A DNA stretch of 64,000 nt from Reichenbachiella faecimaris. GTDB lineage: Bacteria > Bacteroidota > Bacteroidia > Cytophagales > Cyclobacteriaceae. This document shows positions 42,797 through 52,160 of this stretch, in pieces. Below the pieces are notes generated by a model. The model was not told the DNA's origin and did not search any database. It saw only the letters and a list, made by a program, of their open reading frames with translations. The stretch is taken from the NCBI RefSeq assembly GCF_900176375.1, contig NZ_FWYF01000002.1, positions 842,161 to 906,160 on the forward strand. Reading direction: 5' to 3'. Numbering within the stretch: the first letter of the stretch is position 1; each line of letters starts with the position of its first letter. Made by a program: the position numbers and the translations under genes.

Positions 42797-43777
42797 TTGA
42801 ATTTTTTTAACAAATACAGAGCTTTCAAGGCGGGCCAGCTAACTCAGAAAGAGACTGAGGAGTTTGTGGCATGGATGAATTCTAGAGAAGGGGAGGAAAA
42901 GATCTTAGAGGAAATTGAGGAGGATTGGAATTATCTGGATGCTAAAGAGGCTACAGATGAGACGAGATTGGAATCGATTTTTAGTCAGATTAAAGAGGAG
43001 ACCAAAGAGGAACGTTCACAAAATGCAAGAAATGGCTATTTTTCGAAAATAGCGGCAGCAGTTGCCTTGCTAGTGACATTTGCAGGATTAACATATTTGA
43101 TTTTTCCTGAGTTACAGACCCTAAACCAACCTCATCGCATTGTCAAATCCAATCCAAGCGGTCAAAAATCTACCCATTTTTTACCAGACGGGAGTAAAGT
43201 ATTCCTCAATGCTGAGAGTTCCATTAGCTATTCGGCTGATTTTGAGGGTAGCCTTAGAGAGATAGAATTAAAAGGAGAAGCCTATTTTGAAGTGGCTAAA
43301 AATCCACAAAAACCATTTGTGGTAAAATCTAAACAGTTTTCGACTACAGCGTTAGGGACCGCATTCAATGTCCGGGCTTATGGAGCAGAAAGCAAACTAG
43401 ATATTGCCTTGACAGAAGGAAAAATTAAGGTTGATTCTGAAACCTTAGGTGCTGAATACTACCTGAAGCCAGGTGAGCAACTGAGCTATTCATCCCTATC
43501 AAAAAAGATCGAAAAAATTCCGTTTGATAAAGATGAAATTACTGGTTGGAAAGATGGACTTATTAAATTCAGTGATGCGAATTACGAGGAAGTAAAAAAT
43601 AGATTGGGACGATGGTTTGGTGTGAATATTCATAGTAATAAGCAGCCAGCTGAAGATTGGAGGTATACGGGCGTATTTGAGAATCAGTCACTGGAAATGA
43701 TTCTAGAAGGAATGAAGTTGACAAAAAACTTTGAATATAAAATGGAGCGCAAAAGGGTGGAAATTATGTTTAAATAA
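42797..43777 (+). CDS. FecR-family anti-sigma factor
   Basis: 326 residues. An N-terminal cytoplasmic helical part binds the sigma factor. One membrane helix (about 83-105, KIAAAVALLVTFAGLTYLIF) precedes the periplasmic FecR domain, marked by LPDGSKVFLNAESSISYSADF, REIELKGEAYFEVAKNPQKPFVVKS and TALGTAFNVRAY. The C-terminal domain of about 75 residues (ITGWKDGLIKFSDANYEEV...) resembles the STN-interaction module. The start is a TTG at 42797; no ATG fits. It passes the receptor's signal to release the sigma factor. It ends 9 bases before the receptor gene. Confidence 0.93.
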   Translation: MNFFNKYRAFKAGQLTQKETEEFVAWMNSREGEEKILEEIEEDWNYLDAKEATDETRLESIFSQIKEETKEERSQNARNGYFSKIAAAVALLVTFAGLTYLIFPELQTLNQPHRIVKSNPSGQKSTHFLPDGSKVFLNAESSISYSADFEGSLREIELKGEAYFEVAKNPQKPFVVKSKQFSTTALGTAFNVRAYGAESKLDIALTEGKIKVDSETLGAEYYLKPGEQLSYSSLSKKIEKIPFDKDEITGWKDGLIKFSDANYEEVKNRLGRWFGVNIHSNKQPAEDWRYTGVFENQSLEMILEGMKLTKNFEYKMERKRVEIMFK

Positions 43778-43786
43778 ATATAGCCT

Positions 43787-46705
43787 ATGCCAAAAACCTC
43801 TACCAGACTAATTTTTCTTGGTTTAATATTTTCATATTCCCTATTAGCAGCATCTGGCAGAGAAGGAAAGTATGATAATATTAAAAATACTAAAGTTAGC
43901 TTGGTACTGGAGGAAGCCACTATTGTACAAGCTTTTGAGGCAATAGAAAAACTCACACCATTTAGATTTGCCTACGACATTCACGATGTCGATGCGGACG
44001 TAAGGATTAACAACCCCAAGCAAACGATTCTTCTCGCAGACTTGCTCCTCAAAATTTCTGAAAAAAGCCAACTAAAATTCAAACAAATAAACAAGACCAT
44101 CAACGTTTATAAGGTACGAACAAATGTTGATGCAGCTGATGAGCCAAGGAGACACTTCAAAGTATCAGGAAAAATTCTTAATGAAGAAGATGGCTTACCC
44201 TTGGCTGGCGTATCTGTGCGTGTTAGCGGATCTCAAATAGGGATCATTTCTGATACTGACGGAAATTTTGAACTGACCATTCCAGGTAAAACGGCAAGGA
44301 TTTCTATTTCTTATGTTGGCTTTGAAACGATCAAATTAGATGCAGAATCTTCCATGACAAATTTGCATATCGAAATGAAAACTGATTTGCAAAGCCTAAA
44401 CGATGTAGTTGTTGTAGGGACTCGATTCAACCCAAGGTCAGTTTTAGATTCTCCAGTTCCTATCGACAACATATCCAGCCAGGAGCTGGAAGCCACGGGG
44501 CAGTTGACATTGGATCAAATGATCAATTTCAAAATGCAATCCTTCAATGCTTCTCAGCAAACGGTGTCTGATGCAACTGCTCATTTCAACCCTGCAGATC
44601 TGCGAGGATTAGGTCCAAGTAGAACGCTTGTTTTGATCAATGGAAAACGAAAAAACCCTAGTGCGCTGGTTTATATCAACGACACGCCAGGAAAGGGAGA
44701 AGTAGGAGTAGATATGCAAAGCATTCCTATAGAAGCAGTAGAGCGAGTTGAAATTTTGCGAGATGGCGCCTCGGCTCAATATGGATCTGACGCCATTGCG
44801 GGTGTGATCAATATTATATTGAAAGAGGAGGCAGAGCAGACCACGATCAAGGCTTTTTCGGGTATTACTACCAAGGGTGACGGGTTTAACTATGGGTTTA
44901 GTGCGAATACTGGATTTGACTTACTGGCTGGTGGTTTTTTGAATATTACGACATCCTACAAACAACAAGAGTATACCAACCGAGCAGGAAAACCTGGTGA
45001 AGATAAGTTTTTCGATGAGGAAGGGTTTGAAGAATGGGTGGCAGAAAATCCTGATTTGGGAATGATTGTCGGGCAACCTGATATGAGCACCTTTGATGTG
45101 TTTTATAATGCTGAAGTCCCTTTGAATAACCATTCAGAATTGTATTCCTTTGGTGGTATTACCCTCAGGCAAGGTACAAGTTTTGCCCTGTATAGGACCC
45201 CTTATTGGGTGCCTGATCCAGATCACATTTTTCACAAAGATGATGAAGTGTATAAAGGATTTCACCCAACTTTTGAAACTGACATCAGTGATAGGACCCT
45301 TGGTTTGGGCATTCGAAGTGAAATAAGAGAATGGGACGTGGACATAAGCGCAGTCTCAGGTACCAATACTGTGGCCTATCATATTGGAGAAACCATGAAC
45401 CCAACTTTGGGTAGGCAATCTCCAACTCGATTTGATGCAGGTGGTTATCAGTTTAGGAATTTGATTAACAATATTGATTTATTCAGGCGTATTGACAATT
45501 TTAATATTGGTTTTGGATCAGAATTCAGAACAGAACTTTTTGAAGCTTTTGCAGGTGAAGAGGATTCTTATCAAGGTGGTGGGTCTATCTCCTTTCCTGG
45601 TATAAGACCTGCAGATGAGGTAGACGAAAATCGTTTCAATGTGGGTGTTTACACTGACGTAGAGTTTGACAACAAGGTCATCCTCGTGGGAGGCGCTGCC
45701 AGATTTGAAAACTATGATGATTTCGGAAAAAACTTCACCTGGAAGTTTAACGCTCGGTACAGACCATTTGGTGAGTTGGTGTCTTTAAGGGCTTCTGCCA
45801 GTACTGGCTTTCGAGCACCATCATTGCATCAAATCCATTTGAGCAATGTGCAAACACTGGTGTCTGATGGCACCATATCTAATCAGGGAACATTTAATAA
45901 TAACAGTCCAATTATTCGTGAACTCGAAGTTCCTAATTTGACGCAAGAAAATTCTTTGAACTTCTCAGGGGGCATAACACTTCAGCCTTTCAGAAAACTG
46001 GAGTTTACTTGTGACTATTATGACATACGAGTGAACAACCGAATTTTATTTACAAACGAAATAGGCTCAGACGGAAATCCAAATACGCTTACAGCACTGG
46101 AAGACACACTAAAATCGTATAATGTAACCAGTTTGAAGTTTTTTATTAATGCGGCAGATACCAGAACCAAAGGAGTTGATGGCGTATTGAGCTACAAAGA
46201 AATCACCCTTGGATCAGGCTTGCTGGATGTCAGTTTTGCAGGAAACCTTACCACAACATCTATTGAAAGCGCCATTAGAACTCCAGATCCATTGGCAGCT
46301 TCTGGGAATGAAATATTTAATAGAAAAGAACAGGCAAGAATTTTATCTGCACGACCGTCGAGTAAATTTTTGCTGGCATTGGACTACGGATTAGGAAAAC
46401 TTTCAACAGGACTGCGTTTCACTCGATTTGGAGAAGTCACATGGAGACATGCTACTGATCCACTGAAAGATCAAACCTATTCTTCCAAAATTATTACTGA
46501 TATCAGCATCAATTACAAACTGAGTCAACTGGCATCGTTTGGGATCTCCATAAACAATTTGTTGAATGTTTATCCTGATGAGATAGATGCCAAAGGAGAC
46601 CCATTGACCAATTTGGGCGGGAGGTTTAGATATGCGTGGGAGGTGAATCAATTTGGCTATTTAGGCACTGTCATTTCAGCTAAGCTCAGCGTTAATTTTA
46701 AGTAA
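43787..46705 (+). CDS. TonB-dependent receptor with N-terminal STN signalling domain
   Basis: 972 residues. A signal peptide is followed by an STN (secretin/TonB N-terminal) domain (about 35-105, VSLVLEEATIVQAFEAIEKLTPFRFAYD...). A carboxypeptidase-regulatory-like domain follows (about 122-205, FKVSGKILNEEDGLPLAGVSVRVSGSQIGIISDTDGNFEL), then the plug (about 210-330, GRG-style DLRGLGPSRTLVLINGKRKNP, SAQYGSDAIAGVINIILK), and a beta barrel ending RYAWEVNQFGYLGTVISAKLSVNFK. The STN domain with the ECF/FecR pair upstream makes it a transducer. Its plug style is that of siderophore/cobalamin-type receptors. It is followed by a SusC/SusD pair. Confidence 0.9.
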   Translation: MPKTSTRLIFLGLIFSYSLLAASGREGKYDNIKNTKVSLVLEEATIVQAFEAIEKLTPFRFAYDIHDVDADVRINNPKQTILLADLLLKISEKSQLKFKQINKTINVYKVRTNVDAADEPRRHFKVSGKILNEEDGLPLAGVSVRVSGSQIGIISDTDGNFELTIPGKTARISISYVGFETIKLDAESSMTNLHIEMKTDLQSLNDVVVVGTRFNPRSVLDSPVPIDNISSQELEATGQLTLDQMINFKMQSFNASQQTVSDATAHFNPADLRGLGPSRTLVLINGKRKNPSALVYINDTPGKGEVGVDMQSIPIEAVERVEILRDGASAQYGSDAIAGVINIILKEEAEQTTIKAFSGITTKGDGFNYGFSANTGFDLLAGGFLNITTSYKQQEYTNRAGKPGEDKFFDEEGFEEWVAENPDLGMIVGQPDMSTFDVFYNAEVPLNNHSELYSFGGITLRQGTSFALYRTPYWVPDPDHIFHKDDEVYKGFHPTFETDISDRTLGLGIRSEIREWDVDISAVSGTNTVAYHIGETMNPTLGRQSPTRFDAGGYQFRNLINNIDLFRRIDNFNIGFGSEFRTELFEAFAGEEDSYQGGGSISFPGIRPADEVDENRFNVGVYTDVEFDNKVILVGGAARFENYDDFGKNFTWKFNARYRPFGELVSLRASASTGFRAPSLHQIHLSNVQTLVSDGTISNQGTFNNNSPIIRELEVPNLTQENSLNFSGGITLQPFRKLEFTCDYYDIRVNNRILFTNEIGSDGNPNTLTALEDTLKSYNVTSLKFFINAADTRTKGVDGVLSYKEITLGSGLLDVSFAGNLTTTSIESAIRTPDPLAASGNEIFNRKEQARILSARPSSKFLLALDYGLGKLSTGLRFTRFGEVTWRHATDPLKDQTYSSKIITDISINYKLSQLASFGISINNLLNVYPDEIDAKGDPLTNLGGRFRYAWEVNQFGYLGTVISAKLSVNFK

Positions 46706-46761
46706 TTCAATTTTATTTTTTTTATAGTAGGTGCTAAGGCGTGATTAATGGTACTATATAT

Positions 46762-46798
46762 ACATGGTTGTTATATCCATGTGCTAACGATTGTTAGC
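46762..46798 (+). promoter_or_regulatory. Two inverted repeats upstream of the susC-like gene
   Basis: ACATGG-N9-CCATGT (46762-46782) and GCTAAC-GATT-GTTAGC (46783-46798) abut each other 28 bases before the susC-like start. They could be a regulator site and a leader hairpin. No -33/-7 match is clear between them and the gene. Confidence 0.45.
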
Positions 46799-46826
46799 TG
46801 TATTGTTAAACTCTTAAACCAAACTT

Positions 46827-49715
46827 ATGAAAAAAGTTTACTCAGCATTATTAATAATGCTTATGTTATCGGTTTCTGTAGCCTATGCCCAAAAGACCAT
46901 TTCGGGTACAGTTACGGATGGTTCGTCTGGCGAAGTGCTCGTTGGGGTGAATGTGATTGTAAAAGGTACTGCAACAGGTACGTTGACAGATTTAGACGGA
47001 AACTATCGAATCGAGGTAGCCGACGGGTCTGCATTATTATTTACTTATGTAGGATATGCTACAGCTGAAATTGCTATTGGTGCTGCCAGTACAGTAGATG
47101 TGAGCATGACTGTAGATGTAACCAATTTGGAAGAGGTTGTCGTGACTGGTCTTGCTTCCAGCATCAAAAGAAGTAATTTGGCTAATGCTGTAGCAACAGT
47201 TTCGGGAGAAGAATTAGTTGGAACGACTAATCAACCTACACTGGATGGCGCTCTGTATGGTAAAATGACTGGTGTAAATATTACTGCCAGTTCTGGTGCT
47301 CCAGGAGGAGGTATTGGCGTAAGATTGAGAGGTATATCCTCAATCAAAGGCAATAACCAACCACTTTTCATTATTGATGGAGTTTACCTTAACAACTCTG
47401 AAATTCCAAGTGGTGTTAGAAATGCTTCAGGTGCGAACAGAGGCAATGAAGAGAATTCTGCAAATAGAATTGCTGATTTAGATCCTTCTGATATAGAAAG
47501 TATTGAAGTGCTAAAAGGAGCATCTGCAGCAGCTATTTATGGTACACGAGCTAATGCAGGAGTTGTAATCATTACAACCAAAACGGGAAAAAGTGGAAGA
47601 ACAGATGTTAATTTTTCTCAAGACATAGGATTCAGTAAGGTGCAGCGACTCATTGGCTTGAGAAATTGGACTGCTGCCAGCGTGGCTGCGACTTATGATG
47701 ATGATGAGGCAGCTTTATTTAGTGCGGCAGATCAGCTGTATGATTATGAAGAGGAGATATATGGAGAGACAGGATTAATTACAAATACCAAAATAAGTGT
47801 TTCTGGAGGTAATGAAAAAAGCTCTTTCTATTTGGCTGGATCAACCAGAGATGAAGAAGGAATTATCAAAGGAACTGGCTTTGATCGTAACTCGATTAGA
47901 TTAAATCTAAAGCATAAACTAAGTGATAAGTTGGACATTGCGTTTAATACCAATTATATCAATACCAAAACCAACAGAGGATTTACGGGTAACGAAAATG
48001 AAGGAGGACTTTCCTATGGGTACAACTTGGCTTATACAAGACCATGGTACGACCTGCACCCAGATGAATTTGGTAATTATCCAGATAACCCAACTTCATT
48101 TGGTAATATGCTACTTGTAAGAGATAAAGCTGAAAATAGCGACGAAGTCAATCGATTTATCACAGGTGCTAAAATCAACTACAACATCATTAAAGAAACC
48201 AATACACTTCTTAAATTGACTTTTAATGGGGGTATTGATTACTTTTTGAATGAAACCTATGTCTACGTACCAGAAACCCATCAGGGTCAGGTAGGACAAC
48301 AAAATGGCTTTGTTGGTGTAGGAAAAAATACCTTCAATAACAGAAACTTTCAATCATTTGTAGTCTTTGATAAGTACTTGAATGGGGGTGCACTTAGATT
48401 CAGCACGCAAGCGGGTATTTCATATTTAAAATTTGATCGAAACTTTGTTTACAATCAAGCCACTCAATTGATTCCTGGCCAAACCAGTTTGGAACAAAGT
48501 GGAGCCCGCTCGATAGAGCAGACGAGAGAAAATGACGAAGAATTTGGTATTATTTTTCAGGAAGAGGTCAATTGGGACGATAAAGTTATTGGAACAATAG
48601 GCATGAGAATGGATAAGTCAAGCCTTAATGGAGACCCCAATAAATATTATAATTTCCTAAAGGCCTCGCTTGCTGTCAACATTGCCAATTTTGATTTCTG
48701 GACTTTTGAGCCAATTAGCCAGTTTAAGTTGAGAACAGCATACGGTCAGACAGGTAGCAGTGCTACTTATGGTTCACTTTTTACCAATCTAAATGCAACC
48801 AATATTCAGGGAAATGGTGGAACAACCATTGACCCAAAGAGAGGTACCCCAACGCTATTCCCTGAAACTTCATCAGAGATTGAGTTTGGAGCAGATTTAG
48901 GGTTCTTGGATGGTAAGGTTGGCTTGGAAGCTACTTATTATATAAGAAAGGTAGAAGACCTGCTTTTTGATAGAAGTACACCTACTTCTTCTGGATTTAC
49001 ATCAGAAGTGCTTAATGAAGCCGATTTAGAAAACAAGGGTATCGAACTAGGCTTATCAGCAAGACCAATTTCAAATGATGCGATTCAGTGGACCACTAAT
49101 ATCAATTGGTGGAAAAACCAATCTACCTTAACCAGGTTGGGTGTTGATCCATTCCCTGCACCAGATAATGGTTTTGGTTTAGGGTTGGGTACATTCTATT
49201 TGAGAGAAGGCCATAGAATTACAGCTATTGTACAAAATGATGCGAATGGAGTTGCTACTGATGTGGCTAATACAGAGCCCGATTTTCAAATGTCTTTTAT
49301 GAATCAATTGACATTTCTAAAAAACTTCGACTTTTCCTTTTTGTTACACTGGAAGAAAGGTGGAGATGCTTTGAACTTATCAGCACTTCTGTTGGATGAT
49401 GGAGGTATTAACCCTGAGATAGATGGTAGAGGCAGTCAATATAAGGACACTTATATTGAATCAGCAGCTTATGTGAGACTCAGAGAAGTAGCGCTCTATT
49501 ATAGAGTACCAATGTCCGCACTTGGCTCAGTTAATAAGGTGATTCGTGGAATCAAAGTAGGTATATCAGGCAGAAACCTCTGGACACAAACTGACTATTC
49601 TGGCTATGACCCTGAAGTATCAACCAATGGAAGTGGTGTAATATCAAATGGTTTAGATGTAACGCCGTTTCCAAGCACGAAGCAGTTTTACTTTCATTTA
49701 AACGTCAATTTTTGA
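46827..49715 (+). CDS. SusC/RagA-family TonB-linked outer-membrane protein
   Basis: 962 residues. The signal peptide MKKVYSALLIMLMLSVSVAYAQ is followed by a carboxypeptidase-regulatory-like domain (about 23-95, ISGTVTDGSSGEVLVGVNVIVKGTATGTLTDLDGNY). The plug (about 100-240) has the SusC signature SIEVLKGASAAAIYGTRANAGVVIITTK. The barrel ends SGYDPEVSTNGSG...TPFPSTKQFYFHLNVNF. SusC proteins import glycans, peptides or other large nutrients with SusD as the surface lid; the gene is 18 bases upstream of susD. No STN domain, unlike the preceding receptor. The substrate is unknown. Confidence 0.93.
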   Translation: MKKVYSALLIMLMLSVSVAYAQKTISGTVTDGSSGEVLVGVNVIVKGTATGTLTDLDGNYRIEVADGSALLFTYVGYATAEIAIGAASTVDVSMTVDVTNLEEVVVTGLASSIKRSNLANAVATVSGEELVGTTNQPTLDGALYGKMTGVNITASSGAPGGGIGVRLRGISSIKGNNQPLFIIDGVYLNNSEIPSGVRNASGANRGNEENSANRIADLDPSDIESIEVLKGASAAAIYGTRANAGVVIITTKTGKSGRTDVNFSQDIGFSKVQRLIGLRNWTAASVAATYDDDEAALFSAADQLYDYEEEIYGETGLITNTKISVSGGNEKSSFYLAGSTRDEEGIIKGTGFDRNSIRLNLKHKLSDKLDIAFNTNYINTKTNRGFTGNENEGGLSYGYNLAYTRPWYDLHPDEFGNYPDNPTSFGNMLLVRDKAENSDEVNRFITGAKINYNIIKETNTLLKLTFNGGIDYFLNETYVYVPETHQGQVGQQNGFVGVGKNTFNNRNFQSFVVFDKYLNGGALRFSTQAGISYLKFDRNFVYNQATQLIPGQTSLEQSGARSIEQTRENDEEFGIIFQEEVNWDDKVIGTIGMRMDKSSLNGDPNKYYNFLKASLAVNIANFDFWTFEPISQFKLRTAYGQTGSSATYGSLFTNLNATNIQGNGGTTIDPKRGTPTLFPETSSEIEFGADLGFLDGKVGLEATYYIRKVEDLLFDRSTPTSSGFTSEVLNEADLENKGIELGLSARPISNDAIQWTTNINWWKNQSTLTRLGVDPFPAPDNGFGLGLGTFYLREGHRITAIVQNDANGVATDVANTEPDFQMSFMNQLTFLKNFDFSFLLHWKKGGDALNLSALLLDDGGINPEIDGRGSQYKDTYIESAAYVRLREVALYYRVPMSALGSVNKVIRGIKVGISGRNLWTQTDYSGYDPEVSTNGSGVISNGLDVTPFPSTKQFYFHLNVNF

Positions 49716-49733
49716 TTGAATAAATAAGAAATC

Positions 49734-51092
49734 ATGAAAAAACATATATATAAAATATTCATCTTTCTTTTCATCTTATCAGGATGTGAAATTGATGATC
49801 AGGTCAACCCAAACAATCAGTCCCTAGAAGCTGTGTTGTTGGATGCAAAACATGTGGATTTGAATAACCTTGTTACAGGAATTCTGGCAAGAATGAGAGA
49901 ATCACACGACACCTATGTGACATCATCAGGTACATTGGCTCGCGAGCTTTATTTATTTGATGCTGACCCAAGAAATAGAACTGATTTACTTGGGGCTAAC
50001 GAGGACCAGACCGTCTTGGATAACAATACTTTTTATACTACTGGTCCGTGGAATGAGAGATACAGGACAATTAAAAACTGTAACATACTGGTGGAAGCAG
50101 CAGAAAATGCAAATGAGTCTGTTTCGACCGCAGAACGAAATGGATATATAGCTTTTGCTAATACCATTAAAGCACATCAATTTTTACTACTCATTACGTA
50201 TTTTAATGATAATGGAATAAGGTTAGATGTGGCAGACCCTGATAATTTGGGTACCATCCAAGGCAAATCCACAGTTTATGGAGAAATCGTATCAATTCTG
50301 GATGATGCAGAAACTACTTTGGGAAGTGCAGAATTTGCATTCACATTGACTTCTGGATTTGAGGGGTTTGATACTCCAGCAACTTTTGCCACTTTTAACA
50401 ATGCTTTAGCAGCTAGAGCTGAGTTATATGCAGGAAATTACGCGAATGCGATAACTGAACTAGGAGGCTCATTCATTGATTTGGCTGGTGATTTGACTGT
50501 AGGGCCTAAGATGAGTTTTAGTACTGCTGGTGCGGATATCCTAAATGGGCTCTTTAAGTCTCCAGATCAAAATGGTAATCAGATTGTTGTGAATAATGGC
50601 CATATTAATGATGCAGAGACAGGTGACTTGAGAGTGAGCAATAAAATGGCTCCTCGCGTTTCTGCTACTACCTCAAGTGGAGTTGGAGGCACGCACGAGA
50701 CTCGGTTATATGCGACTAATATTTCTCCTGTTGATATTATCAGAAATGAAGAATTAATCTTAATTCAGGCAGAAGCCATGATAATGAGAAATACAGGTTC
50801 TGACTTGGCTGATGCTGTGACAGCATTGGATATTATTAGAAATGCAGCCAACATAGGGCCTTATACAGGGCTAGTTAATCAAACAGATCTAATTGATGAA
50901 ATGCTACATCAAAGAAGGTATTCTTTATGGGGTGAGGGTCATAGGATGGCAGACTTGAGAAGGTTTGACAGGCTGAATGAAGCTAATGTTCCTGTGGATG
51001 TAATTATGGGTGAAGATGAAGATGGCAATGCCATCGTTATTCCTCAGATCGTATTTACAGAATTCCCTATTCCTGCAACAGAACCAGAATAA
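49734..51092 (+). CDS. SusD/RagB-family surface lipoprotein
   Basis: 452 residues. A lipoprotein signal (MKKHIYKIFIFLFILSGC, lipid on Cys18) is followed by the RagB/SusD helical fold. Typical segments are NERYRTIKNCNILVEAAENA, KAHQFLLLITYFNDN and DIIRNEELILIQAEAMIMRNTGSD, with a C-terminal ALDIIRNAANIGPYTG...HQRRYSLWGEGHRMADLRRF. It binds the substrate at the cell surface and closes over the SusC barrel. It ends the uptake operon, with a strong terminator 23 bases later. No glycoside hydrolase or peptidase follows, so the substrate cannot be inferred. Confidence 0.93.
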   Translation: MKKHIYKIFIFLFILSGCEIDDQVNPNNQSLEAVLLDAKHVDLNNLVTGILARMRESHDTYVTSSGTLARELYLFDADPRNRTDLLGANEDQTVLDNNTFYTTGPWNERYRTIKNCNILVEAAENANESVSTAERNGYIAFANTIKAHQFLLLITYFNDNGIRLDVADPDNLGTIQGKSTVYGEIVSILDDAETTLGSAEFAFTLTSGFEGFDTPATFATFNNALAARAELYAGNYANAITELGGSFIDLAGDLTVGPKMSFSTAGADILNGLFKSPDQNGNQIVVNNGHINDAETGDLRVSNKMAPRVSATTSSGVGGTHETRLYATNISPVDIIRNEELILIQAEAMIMRNTGSDLADAVTALDIIRNAANIGPYTGLVNQTDLIDEMLHQRRYSLWGEGHRMADLRRFDRLNEANVPVDVIMGEDEDGNAIVIPQIVFTEFPIPATEPE

Positions 51093-51114
51093 GCTTGTAA
51101 CCAATCAGATATTA

Positions 51115-51155
51115 AAATGCCTTGTCCTTAATGTTTGGACAAGGCATTTTTTATT
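51115..51155 (+). terminator. Terminator between susD-like gene and sdaAA, probably bidirectional
   Basis: The AAATGCCTTGTCC/GGACAAGGCATTT stem (13 bp) has T runs on both strands: long on the plus strand and four T on the minus strand. It lies between two convergent genes. Confidence 0.9.
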
Positions 51156-51177
51156 TCACTGGCCGTTATCACACTTA

Positions 51178-52074
51178 TCACTCATCATCCAGCATATCAA
51201 TGTCTTGAATCAATACTCTTTTGGAAATGGCCTGTCCGGTTTTTGTGGCAGCTAAGCCACCCATTGCGGTCTCTTTATATCTGGTTTCCATGCTTTGTCC
51301 TACCTCGCCCATGGCCTCAGCACATTCGTCAACAGGGATGACGCTGTCTACGTCAGAGAGGGCAATTTGAGCGGAAGAATTGGCAATTGCAGCAGCACTT
51401 GCATTTCGTACTACACAGGGCACTTCTACCAAGCCTGCCACAGGATCACAAACCAAGCCTAGCATGCACTGCAAAGTAACAGCCACTGCATTAAATACTT
51501 GATCAATGGAGCCACCCAGACAGTACACAATACTACCTGAGGCCATGGCAGCCGCGCTGCCTGTCTCTGCCTGACAACCTCCTACTGCTCCTGCCAGAGA
51601 TGCTTTTTGCTCCAAAATGAGCGCAATACCAGCGCTAATCAAAAGTGCTTCGTAAATTTTTTGATCTGCTACGGTATGAATTTTTTGCATCGTAGTCAGC
51701 ACACCTGGAAGGATTCCAGAGGCTCCTGCTGTGGGAGCGGCTACTACACGTCCCATGCATGAATTAACTTCTTTGGCAGCTAGCGCACTTGATATCAGTG
51801 TTTGAAATTCTTTGGAAAGGACAATTGTTTTATTCTGGGCTACTTTTTTTGCCCCGTTTTTGATCATACCTGAGTGTGAGGACATGTCTTCAGTCAGTCC
51901 TGTCTCCACAGCTTCTTTCATTACCTGATAGGCCTGTCCCAGTCCTGACCAAATAGCTTCCTCAGAAGCTCCTTTTTGCTCAATTTCATATTTCAAGACG
52001 GGCTCAAACAATAGGGCACCCTCTTTTTCACAAAGCGCTTTCCAGCCTTTGAAATCTTCGAATAGAAATGACAT
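51178..52074 (-). CDS. sdaAA: L-serine dehydratase, alpha subunit (Fe-S type)
   Basis: 298 residues. It converts L-serine to pyruvate and ammonia with a [4Fe-4S] cluster. The alpha-type signatures NSCMGRVVAAPTAGASGILPGVLTTM, VGGCQAETGSAAAMASG and the C-terminal CMLGLVCDPVAGLVEVPCVVRNA supply the cluster cysteines, and GLAATKTGQAI closes the domain. The separate beta subunit (SdaAB) is not adjacent, so it must be elsewhere or the protein acts alone. Nfu (14235) is a plausible cluster donor. ATG start at 52074; an unusual pair of exclusive hairpins lies in the 86-base gap to asnS upstream. Confidence 0.92.
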   Translation of the reverse strand: MSFLFEDFKGWKALCEKEGALLFEPVLKYEIEQKGASEEAIWSGLGQAYQVMKEAVETGLTEDMSSHSGMIKNGAKKVAQNKTIVLSKEFQTLISSALAAKEVNSCMGRVVAAPTAGASGILPGVLTTMQKIHTVADQKIYEALLISAGIALILEQKASLAGAVGGCQAETGSAAAMASGSIVYCLGGSIDQVFNAVAVTLQCMLGLVCDPVAGLVEVPCVVRNASAAAIANSSAQIALSDVDSVIPVDECAEAMGEVGQSMETRYKETAMGGLAATKTGQAISKRVLIQDIDMLDDE

Positions 52075-52101
52075 GATGTTTTGGGTTAAATGTCTTCTAA
52101 A

Positions 52102-52146
52102 GTTACTAAGATTCTTGGCTGCATGTGGTTAGTAACAGCCAAGAAT
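52102..52146 (-). other. Two mutually exclusive hairpins between asnS and sdaAA
   Basis: ATTCTTGGCTG (52111-52121) pairs with CAGCCAAGAAT (52136-52146), an 11-bp stem. GTTACTAA (52102-52109) pairs with TTAGTAAC (52129-52136), an 8-bp stem. The stems interleave and share base 52136. The linkers are too short for both to form together, so only one can exist at a time. Neither has a good poly-U tail on the minus strand. Confidence 0.6.
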
Positions 52147-52160
52147 TATTTTCTGTGCGT

